6,667 nucleotides of DNA from Planctomycetota bacterium (GTDB lineage: Bacteria > Planctomycetota > Phycisphaerae > UBA1845): assembly GCA_022563055.1 (NCBI GenBank), contig JADFOB010000071.1:1-6667 (forward strand), read 5' to 3'. The first letter of the stretch is position 1; each line of letters starts with the position of its first letter. The notes below the pieces were generated by a model, which was not told where the DNA came from, did not search any database, and was given only the letters and a program-made list of their open reading frames with translations. Of the stretch, positions 1 to 4,873 are shown piece by piece. A program made the translations under genes and the position numbers.

Positions 1-1
1 T

Positions 2-304
2 ATACAGGTCAAACACGCTACGCTCCACCCCACGCACGATGCAGGCGGAGCGCACGTCGAGCGAGGAAATCGACAAGCAACCGCAGACCGCAAAGAGGGC
101 CGATTCACGGTCCTCATCGTCGAACCCTCCAGGCTGATTCGCCAGGTGATCTCCAAGGTCTGTGCCGCCCGTGGCGTTACGCCACGGCGACGCAACGAGG
201 TAGGGGCGGCCCTGAGCGACATCGCCAAGGACAAGCCGACCGGAATCCTTACTAAGTGCATCGCGTTAAAGATTGATCCAATGAGACCTGCTTTTGGGCC
301 GTAA
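2..304 (+). pseudogene. Truncated response-regulator receiver (REC) domain remnant
   Basis: The open frame runs from the window edge to a TAA at 302-304. From about position 104 it reads FTVLIVEPSRLIRQVISKVC, then an ARGVTP stretch and an EVGAALSDIAKDKPTGILT stretch. This matches the first half of a CheY-like receiver: strand beta1 with an acidic residue (E, followed by P where a second acid is common), helix 1, beta2, helix 2 and the beginning of beta3. A receiver would continue with the phospho-acceptor Asp (typically DL or DLxMP), but the frame instead enters the inverted-repeat element at 252 and stops about 50 bases inside it. No ATG, GTG or TTG is in frame upstream within the window. 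A nearby ATG at 39-41 lies in another frame, so the gene either starts outside the window or also carries a frameshift near 98-104. The receiver assignment is from motif recognition only. Without the Asp and the C-terminal half it cannot be a working phospho-receiver. Confidence 0.45.
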
Positions 305-378
305 AGGATGATTCGGTTCCAATCCGTGCCCGAGAAGCCCGTCCAGGGCTGGATCAATCTTTGTGTCGATGCACTTAG
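252..378. repeat. 127-bp element with 29-bp imperfect inverted ends (MITE-like)
   Basis: The left end, 252-280, reads CTAAGTGCATCG, four bases, then AAAGATTGATCCA. The right end, 350-378, is its reverse complement except for the four central bases (cgtt on the left, acac on the right when inverted), giving 25 of 29 matches. The 69-bp interior has no convincing ORF. The left boundary coincides with the point where the receiver-domain reading frame upstream loses similarity, which supports insertion. I see no clear target-site duplication: the flanks are ...CCTTA and CATAAT.... It could be a non-autonomous transposable element. Alternatively, as RNA the ends would pair into a long stem with a 4x4 internal loop, so a structured transcript is possible. 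Confidence 0.55.
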
Positions 379-458
379 CATAATGATTCAGAATTGGCGA
401 GGCGTATCCTGATCCGAACCGCGCCCGTCAGGAAGCGGCTTGGCCGATGCAAGGACCG

Positions 459-483
459 CCCCTCCCTCACGGTCGGGGTTCGG
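459..483. repeat. Possible dispersed intergenic motif (CCCCTCCCTCACGGTCGGGG)
   Basis: The stretch is partly self-complementary, with CCCC and GGGG at the ends of a 20-base core. From memory, similar strings recur between genes in planctomycete genomes, but only one copy lies in this window, so repetition cannot be shown here. Confidence 0.2.
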
Positions 484-569
484 ATAAGAGACCGTCTGTT
501 TGAATCACAACACTAGCTCCAAGTGGATCGCGGATGCCTTGCGAAGGCCATGCTCTTTTTCGCGCCGCG

Positions 570-600
570 TCCGGGAGGCCGAACCGTTCGACCTCCCGGA
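570..600 (-). terminator. Long hairpin downstream of the YHS-like gene
   Basis: TCCGGGAGG (570-578) pairs perfectly with CCTCCCGGA (592-600). Beyond one mismatch, CGAA (580-583) pairs with TTCG (587-590) around a CCG loop, so the stem is 13 bp with one mismatch. It starts 52 bases past the stop codon of the minus-strand gene, a sensible place for a transcription stop. However, the RNA downstream of the hairpin reads CGCGGCGCGAAAAAG, with no U-tract, so it is not a textbook intrinsic terminator. It may instead be a 3'-end stabilising hairpin. Confidence 0.4.
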
Positions 601-651
601 TCGCCCCCCATGCGCAGGCGCACTCCACCCGGCGGTGTAACGCCGCTGCGC

Positions 652-1536
652 CTATTTCGCCGCGTACTTGATGGGGTTGATCTTGAACATGTCGAGCTGC
701 TTTTTCCCTGGAAACAGGTATCGCATGCCCTTGTAGTCCGCGGCGAAGTCCGCCTGGCCCTTCACATCTTTGCCCATCTCGATCTTGCAAACCGGGCAGT
801 ATCCATCCATCGCCACGTCGGCGTCGGCGTAGCGGTCGGGGTTGGCTTTGAACATATCAAGCTGTTTCTGCGACGGGAACAGATAGAGCCTGCCATTGTG
901 CGTCAGATGATATTCCGCCTTGCCGGGTACATCCTTTTTCTTCTCGATCTTGCAGACGGTGCACTGGCCGTGCATGGCGGGAATGAACGCGGTAGGCTGT
1001 GCGTCGAACATACGCTGCTGATCGGGACTGGGAAAAAGGTAGCGCAGACCATCGTACACGCTTGCGTACTCGGGCGTTCCAGGCACGACCTTGTCTGACT
1101 TGACGAGACAAACGGGACACGCACCGCCCAGTGCCAAGTCGGCATCAACGTATTTGTGCGGATCGCGATCGAACATCTTCTGTTGCTTCTCGCCGGGAAA
1201 CAGAAACAGCCGGCCGTCGTGAACGGTATGGAACTCGGCCTTGCCGGGAACTCGTTTGCCCTTCTCGACTTTGCAGACCGTGCACTCACCGCCGAGGACC
1301 GGCGCGAAGGCCGCCGGATTGGCGTCGAACAACCGCTTCTGTTTCGCCATCGGGAACAAATAGGTTTGGCCATCGAAGACGGACGAGAAGCTCGGGTCGC
1401 CCTTGACGAGCTTGTCCATATTGACCAGGCACACCGGACAATATCCGCCCATCGCCGGCTCGGGTTGGACCGCCGACACGAAACTCGATCCCATCAGCAA
1501 CAGCGCACATCCTGTTAACGCTACATACTTTCTCAT
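652..1536 (-). CDS. Secreted protein with five tandem YHS-like CxxC repeats
   Basis: The protein has 294 residues. Residues 1-22 form a signal peptide (basic MRK, hydrophobic core, cleavage likely after VSA). An LTGC at residues 7-10 resembles a lipobox but lies too early, before the hydrophobic core. The mature part is almost entirely five repeats, each with a CxxC pair at residues 33/36, 85/88, 140/143, 192/195 and 247/250. The consensus is C-[PT]-V-C, then K-x-V-[KP]-G, a G-x-x-[YF]-L-F-P-x3-Q segment and M/L-F-x-x-x-P. This follows the YHS family line (DPVCGM, then YYFCSxxCxxxF, then P), except that the second cysteine pair is P-x3-Q in all five copies. YHS and related TRASH domains are metal-binding or metal-sensing modules, so extracytoplasmic metal or thiol chemistry is plausible but not shown. 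The ATG is well supported: GGAG lies 7 bases upstream. The gene is 44 bases after the membrane-protein gene and is probably the last gene of the sigma-factor operon. Confidence 0.85.
   Translation of the reverse strand: MRKYVALTGCALLLMGSSFVSAVQPEPAMGGYCPVCLVNMDKLVKGDPSFSSVFDGQTYLFPMAKQKRLFDANPAAFAPVLGGECTVCKVEKGKRVPGKAEFHTVHDGRLFLFPGEKQQKMFDRDPHKYVDADLALGGACPVCLVKSDKVVPGTPEYASVYDGLRYLFPSPDQQRMFDAQPTAFIPAMHGQCTVCKIEKKKDVPGKAEYHLTHNGRLYLFPSQKQLDMFKANPDRYADADVAMDGYCPVCKIEMGKDVKGQADFAADYKGMRYLFPGKKQLDMFKINPIKYAAK
655..1449 (-). repeat. Five protein-level tandem repeats arranged A-B-A-B-A
   Basis: The spacing between successive first cysteines is 52, 55, 52 and 55 residues. Repeats 1, 3 and 5 carry CPVC and an [FY]-x-[AS/D]-type middle. 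Repeats 2 and 4 carry CTVC, VPGKAE[FY]H, H-[DN]-G-R-L and end in a DAD-[LV]-A-[LM] extension. The larger unit is therefore a pair of about 107 residues, duplicated, plus one extra A-type copy. Conservation is at the protein level; the DNA has diverged. Confidence 0.85.
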
Positions 1537-1543
1537 TCTTCTT

Positions 1544-1547
1544 CTCC
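1544..1547 (-). promoter_or_regulatory. Ribosome binding site of the YHS-like gene
   Basis: On the minus strand GGAG lies 7 bases before the ATG at 1536, within GGAGAAGAAGA. This spacing is ideal and fixes the start codon. Confidence 0.7.
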
Positions 1548-1580
1548 GAAAAAACCCATGGGTAACACCACTTACGTCAC

Positions 1581-2228
1581 TTATCCTTTGCTCTTGTGCC
1601 TCGGGCGATCCCGGAACGGTTCCAGGAACGCGCGGACACGATCGGGCACGCGATCACGCGGCCACTTGGCGAACGCCTCCTGCAAGTCGGTGAACGGTCT
1701 GCCACACCGGTGCTTCTTGATGGCCGCCTCGTGAGAGCAGTCCGCAGCCTCACGCAGCGTATTGAATTCCTCCACCGTCCAGTCAACGTTGTATTGTTCG
1801 ACGGCGCCCTGCTTCGTCACCAGGATGACCTGCGGGCCTCGGAGGCGAGTGCTCTTTGTTCCGAGTGGCGTGTGGACCTCAACAACGGTGTGAGTGCCCG
1901 CAGCGCGGTTCTTCGTCTGAACGGCGTTCACGTCGACCTTATCCTGGTCCAGCACCGACAGTACTATGAACCCCGGTTGATCCTCGGTCATTCCCACCGC
2001 CAGAAATCCACCGGCGAGATTCTGGGTATATTCCACGGAGTTGGCGTTGGCCGTCGTCCCGATGCGCTCATACGCCGCATAGACCGCCACCACGAAGACG
2101 CTTAGCAACAACACCACGGGGATGGGCCGCCACCGGCCCGCAGGCGTCTGTCCGTTCGACGCCGGCGCGACGAAACCCGCCTCGTCGACCGATTCCACTT
2201 CCACGGCGATCATGCTCTTCTTGTTCAT
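1581..2228 (-). CDS. Single-pass membrane protein of unknown function in the sigma-factor operon
   Basis: I do not recognise the family. The 215-residue product, starting MNKKSM, has a cytoplasmic tail of about 35 residues rich in acidic residues, one membrane helix at about residues 36-53 (PIPVVLLLSVFVVAVYAAY) and an extracytoplasmic domain of about 160 residues. That domain contains beta-like stretches (FIVLSVLD, HTVVEVHTPLG, PQVILVTKQG) and a compact C164-S-H166-x6-H173-R-C175 motif, followed by a helical, strongly basic C-terminus. The ATG at 2228 is preferred over the longer frame reaching 2429, because that extension overlaps the zinc-finger gene and reads as an Arg/Ser/Thr-rich shadow. 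The ribosome binding site is weak (GAGAAG, about 6 bases upstream). The gene follows the zinc-finger gene after 109 bases and precedes the YHS-like gene by 44. Its position after a sigma/zinc-finger pair suggests an anti-sigma or sensor partner; this is inferred from context. Confidence 0.7.
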   Translation of the reverse strand: MNKKSMIAVEVESVDEAGFVAPASNGQTPAGRWRPIPVVLLLSVFVVAVYAAYERIGTTANANSVEYTQNLAGGFLAVGMTEDQPGFIVLSVLDQDKVDVNAVQTKNRAAGTHTVVEVHTPLGTKSTRLRGPQVILVTKQGAVEQYNVDWTVEEFNTLREAADCSHEAAIKKHRCGRPFTDLQEAFAKWPRDRVPDRVRAFLEPFRDRPRHKSKG

Positions 2229-2289
2229 ATCAGGCTTCTCGGCTCGTACACCCGGTTCCCGCGCGAAACGCGATCCGGACGGACCACTG

Positions 2290-2307
2290 CGAAGGTGCGT
2301 GCCTTCG
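2290..2307. other. Small hairpin between the zinc-finger and membrane-protein genes
   Basis: CGAAGG (2290-2295) pairs with CCTTCG (2302-2307) around a 6-base loop, in the 109-base gap after the zinc-finger gene. There is no U-tract. It might mark an RNA processing or attenuation point, or be chance in GC-rich DNA. Confidence 0.25.
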
Positions 2308-2337
2308 GAAAGGTTAGTCGTCGGTGTGCCGGAAACC

Positions 2338-2619
2338 TTACTTTCCGTTTTGATGGTCGGTACTTGGCGCCGTATGGCGGAGCGATGCTTTGATTTGCTG
2401 CAGGGTGTCCTGCGAGACGTTTTCGGCAACCTCCGCGGGCGGGTCGGCGCCGTAGTGGTCCGAGATGATTCGATCGAGGGTCGTGATCTGACGTGTGTAC
2501 CGTGAGCAGCCCCGGCACATGGCCACGTGGAGACGCAGGCTCATTCGCCGCCAAAACGGCAGCTCACGATCGAGCCCCTCCGAAACGAGTCGCGTGGCTT
2601 CCTTACAGGATAACATCAT
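2338..2619 (-). CDS. Soluble zf-HC2 zinc-finger protein, putative anti-sigma factor
   Basis: The 93-residue protein carries the anti-sigma zinc-finger signature: C5 in LSCKEATRL, then H31-V-A-M-C35-R-G-C38, i.e. H-x3-C-x2-C. In characterised members of this family (ZAS type) the zinc-bound helical domain holds the cognate ECF sigma factor inactive until a signal, often thiol oxidation, releases it. There is no membrane helix, so it is probably cytoplasmic; the C-terminal half is polar. Its ATG overlaps the TGA stop of the sigma gene (ATGA, 2616-2619), which implies translational coupling. GGGGAAG in the end of the sigma gene serves as ribosome binding site, and the start reads ATG ATG, so either methionine could be used. 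Operon position and motif agree well. The regulated stimulus is unknown. Confidence 0.85.
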   Translation of the reverse strand: MMLSCKEATRLVSEGLDRELPFWRRMSLRLHVAMCRGCSRYTRQITTLDRIISDHYGADPPAEVAENVSQDTLQQIKASLRHTAPSTDHQNGK

Positions 2620-3248
2620 TCTTCCCCAACGCCGCCGGATTGGAACCAGTTCGCCTCAAGGCAAGCGCGAAGGCGCGCTCGTGCCCGATGGAGCGCCACC
2701 CATAGGTTAGTCGGCGTGATGGACAATACCTTACATACCTCGTCGGGCGTTTGATTATCCACGACGCGCAACGTGAACGCTTCAGCCAGCCGATCGGGAA
2801 GGGCTTGCAAACAACGCTGCACCACCGTCCAGAAATCGGCCCGCTCCAGGAGCTCGGCGGGGTCCAGCTCGCACCGTTTGGGCAACGAGATCCACGATCC
2901 CTTCTTGTCGAACCAGGCATCGATCGTCGGGTCCGTCGCGTCGAGGGACTCCGCCTCGCCCTCGCGATAGGCCTTGCGGTAGTGGTCCGCAATCTTCCGA
3001 CGCAGCAATCCGACCAACCAGGTCCGCGGATTGGAATCCCCACGGAACTTGTTAACGGACTTCAACGCCGCGAGGAAGGTCTCCTGAAGCACGTCTTCGG
3101 TGGCGTGGCGGTCCGGCAGCCGCGGCAATGCGTACCGGAACAGGTAGTCGGCGTGCTCGTCGACCCATGCTTCGACCAGATGCAGATCGGGTGGACGATC
3201 CCCGTCCTTGGACCGTGTTGCCGACTCGGCCTTTTGCATGTGTGTCAT
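2616..3248 (-). CDS. ECF-type RNA polymerase sigma factor
   Basis: The 210-residue product has a sigma-70 region 2 at about residues 28-94 (EHADYLFRYALPRLPDRHAT, then EDVLQETFLAALKS and RTWLVGLLRRKIADHYRK) and a region 4 helix-turn-helix at about 140-198 (LPDRLAEAFTLRVVD, TPDEVCKVLSITPTNLWVAL, HRARARLRACLE). There is no region 1 or 3, as expected for the ECF group. The linker LPKRCELDPAELLERADFW and the region 4 wording recall the RpoE-like family modelled as TIGR02943; this is from memory. The frame is open further, to a TTG at 3290, but no ribosome binding site precedes it. The ATG at 3248 follows AGAGCGCGAGG closely, and a second ATG at 3239 is 11 bases from that GAGG, so the start is uncertain by up to 14 residues. 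It overlaps the zinc-finger gene by 4 bases and likely heads a four-gene operon. The upstream gap to 3468 has no clear promoter. Confidence 0.93.
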   Translation of the reverse strand: MTHMQKAESATRSKDGDRPPDLHLVEAWVDEHADYLFRYALPRLPDRHATEDVLQETFLAALKSVNKFRGDSNPRTWLVGLLRRKIADHYRKAYREGEAESLDATDPTIDAWFDKKGSWISLPKRCELDPAELLERADFWTVVQRCLQALPDRLAEAFTLRVVDNQTPDEVCKVLSITPTNLWVALHRARARLRACLEANWFQSGGVGEE

Positions 3249-3468
3249 AACCTCGCGCTCTTTCGACCGCACCCAGCGATCCTCGTCCAATCCAACGGGG
3301 AAGGGTCACTGGACGGTCTATTCTACGCGCCCGACGCACCTACGATACCAGTGCCCACCCCGGAAAACTTGATCCGAAGGGAATCCGGCGCGCACAGGCG
3401 AACCGGCTTACAGGGACGAGGCGTTCGGGTTTTCGGTAGGCACGGGGAAGATTCCCGCCCGCAGGTTC

Positions 3469-4761
3469 CTATCTTGCCGCCAGGTTCGCGCAGAGCAGCT
3501 CTTTGTCGTTTCGTACGAAGATGTGCTTGTCGGCGAAGGCGGGATGGGTCCAGCAGACGCCGCCGCGCCGAGGCAGTTGGCCCATCGTCGGCTCGATCAG
3601 CTTGGCCCGGCTGATCTCTTGGAAGCCCTGCGGCGAGAGTTTGCTGATAATCAGCTCGCCCTTTTCAGTGAAGAGCCACACCTTGTCTCCGTTGGGAATA
3701 AGATGCGCCGTGGCCCAGCGCGCTTTGGGCACAAGATCGAGACTCTCCCAGACACGGTCGCCTGTGTTGAGGTCCAGGCAACGAAACTCGCCGTAACTAT
3801 CCACGCCATAGATGTAGCCATCGTTGATATACGGCGTCGAAATGATCGAGTGGAGGCTGTCGGTGTCGGTTTCACTCTTTCCCAAACGGTGCCACAGCTT
3901 CCTGACGGCGAGCGTGTCCTGCGACAGCTTGAGCACCATGGAGCCATCGAAGAAATTCGTGACGTACAAGTAATCTTCGTACAGAACCGGCGACGCGATG
4001 CTGATAATCATGCGGGTGGGTGCGAATGGTTCCTCCCACAAGAGCTTCCCGGATGTTGGATCGAGCCCGACGACGCGCTCGCCGGTCAGACAAACCAGAA
4101 CCCGTTGCCCGGCTTGTTCGATCACGATCGGGGCGGAGTAGGAGGCTTGGTCCTTCAACGCTTTCCACTTCTTCTTGCCCGTCTTCTTGTCCAGTGCCAC
4201 GAGGCAGGCTTTCTTCCCGCCGATCTGCACGATCACCAAATCGCCCTCGATCAACGGCGCGGCTGCGATGCCCCAGATGGGCATGTTGATCTTGTACTTC
4301 TTTTTCAGGTCTTTCTTCCACAGCACATCGCCTGTGGCGGCATCGAAGCAAAAGAGATGGCCCATCGTGCCCAGAGAATAAGCCCTGCCCTCATCGAGCG
4401 TCACCGACGCTCGCGGTCCGGTCTCGTAGCTCACGTCACGGTATTTGCAGGCGTACTCGTGCGTCCAAATCTTGCTTCCGGTTTTTGCATCGAAGCAGTG
4501 GACGCGCTCCACCTGTTTGGGCTTGGTCAGGCGATCGGTCACGTAGACCCGGCCATCCGCAACCGTCGGCCCGCTGTAACCCCCACCAACATCCACGCGC
4601 CAGACGATCTCCAATTGCGAGTGATCGAACTTTTCGACGATCCCCGTCTCGCGCCAGACGCCATCGCGTAGTGGTCCTCGCCATTGAGGCCAATCATCCG
4701 CTCCGGCTGATAGCGCCAACAAGCCCAGGGCGATGATCACGCCGAACTGTCGTATTCTCAC
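3469..4761 (-). CDS. Secreted PQQ-like beta-propeller repeat protein
   Basis: The 430-residue protein has a signal peptide at 1-21 (MRIRQFGVIIALGLLALSAG, cleavage near AGA-DDW), followed at once by WPQWRG (24-29), an opening I associate with planctomycete propeller proteins. Blade motifs with the sequence [CL]-x-D-x-x-T/S-G-x-x-x-W recur: HCFDAKTGSKIW (88-99), FCFDAATGDVLW (137-148), VALDKKTGKKKW (188-199), VGLDPTSGKLLW (231-242) and RCLDLNTGDRVW (327-338), fitting a 7-8 bladed propeller. Databases often label such proteins BamB-like; that name refers to the fold, not to a shown role in outer-membrane assembly. No haem-binding CxxCH or quinoprotein-dehydrogenase catalytic segment is visible. 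The start is GTG, supported by AAAGGA 7 bases upstream; an ATG inside that stretch is out of frame. It lies 108 bases after a paralogous gene, so the two may be co-transcribed. Likely a periplasmic binding or scaffold protein; ligand unknown. Confidence 0.88.
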   Translation of the reverse strand: MRIRQFGVIIALGLLALSAGADDWPQWRGPLRDGVWRETGIVEKFDHSQLEIVWRVDVGGGYSGPTVADGRVYVTDRLTKPKQVERVHCFDAKTGSKIWTHEYACKYRDVSYETGPRASVTLDEGRAYSLGTMGHLFCFDAATGDVLWKKDLKKKYKINMPIWGIAAAPLIEGDLVIVQIGGKKACLVALDKKTGKKKWKALKDQASYSAPIVIEQAGQRVLVCLTGERVVGLDPTSGKLLWEEPFAPTRMIISIASPVLYEDYLYVTNFFDGSMVLKLSQDTLAVRKLWHRLGKSETDTDSLHSIISTPYINDGYIYGVDSYGEFRCLDLNTGDRVWESLDLVPKARWATAHLIPNGDKVWLFTEKGELIISKLSPQGFQEISRAKLIEPTMGQLPRRGGVCWTHPAFADKHIFVRNDKELLCANLAAR

Positions 4762-4768
4762 GTCTGTT

Positions 4769-4774
4769 TCCTTT
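4769..4774 (-). promoter_or_regulatory. Ribosome binding site deciding the GTG start
   Basis: AAAGGA on the minus strand lies 7 bases before GTG at 4761. It favours this unusual start codon over the next methionines, which lie far inside the protein. Confidence 0.65.
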
Positions 4775-4856
4775 CCATCGTTCCGGAGTTCTCAAGAAGC
4801 GTGCCGATGTTCCCTCACGCCAACCCACATCATATCGTGCGTGTCAAGCCGTATTA

Positions 4857-4873
4857 CTAGGACAGACTCCTAG
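4857..4873. other. Hairpin spanning the stop codon of the upstream propeller gene
   Basis: CTAGGA (4857-4862) pairs with TCCTAG (4868-4873) around a 5-base loop, and the TAG stop of the minus-strand gene (4872-4870) lies inside the stem. No U-tract follows, so a terminator role is weakly supported. Confidence 0.25.

Larger units (their letters stand above)
379..651. other. Non-coding stretch between the inverted-repeat element and the YHS-like gene
   Basis: No protein with recognisable composition or motifs was found here on either strand. The open frames crossing it are low-complexity shadows that run on into the antisense of the gene at 652-1536. It contains a C-rich/G-rich motif at 459-483 and a strong hairpin at 570-600, both listed separately. 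The DNA just right of the element does not resume the receiver domain, so the remainder of that gene appears to be lost. Confidence 0.5.

Noticed and set aside
523..1098. Long plus-strand open frames opposite the YHS-like gene
   Set aside because: They are antisense shadows of a GC-rich repeat gene, with no recognisable domain and no ribosome binding site.
1549..1563. ACCCATGGGT followed by TTTTTT on the minus strand, resembling a terminator before the YHS-like gene
   Set aside because: The palindrome has no loop, leaving about 3 bp of usable stem. It lies between genes 44 bases apart, where readthrough is more likely.
2229..2429. Longer N-terminus for the membrane protein, opening at 2429
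   Set aside because: The extension overlaps the zinc-finger gene in another frame and reads as a low-complexity Arg/Ser/Thr-rich shadow; the membrane topology makes sense from the ATG at 2228.
3249..3290. TTG start at 3290 for the sigma factor
   Set aside because: No Shine-Dalgarno-like sequence precedes the TTG, whereas GAGG lies just before the ATG at 3248 and 11 bases before the ATG at 3239.
3320..3325. TAGAAT (minus strand) as a -10 box for the sigma operon
   Set aside because: No acceptable -35 box occurs at 16-18 bases spacing, and no ECF-type GGAAC element is suitably placed; a single hexamer is weak evidence.
3443..3457. Hairpin after the shorter propeller gene as a terminator
   Set aside because: The stem is only 4-5 bp and no U-tract follows in the transcribed direction.
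3523..4671. 382-codon plus-strand open frame opposite the shorter propeller gene
   Set aside because: The opposite strand carries clear propeller blades, a signal peptide and a ribosome binding site. The antisense frame shows His/Asp/Arg-rich composition typical of a shadow.
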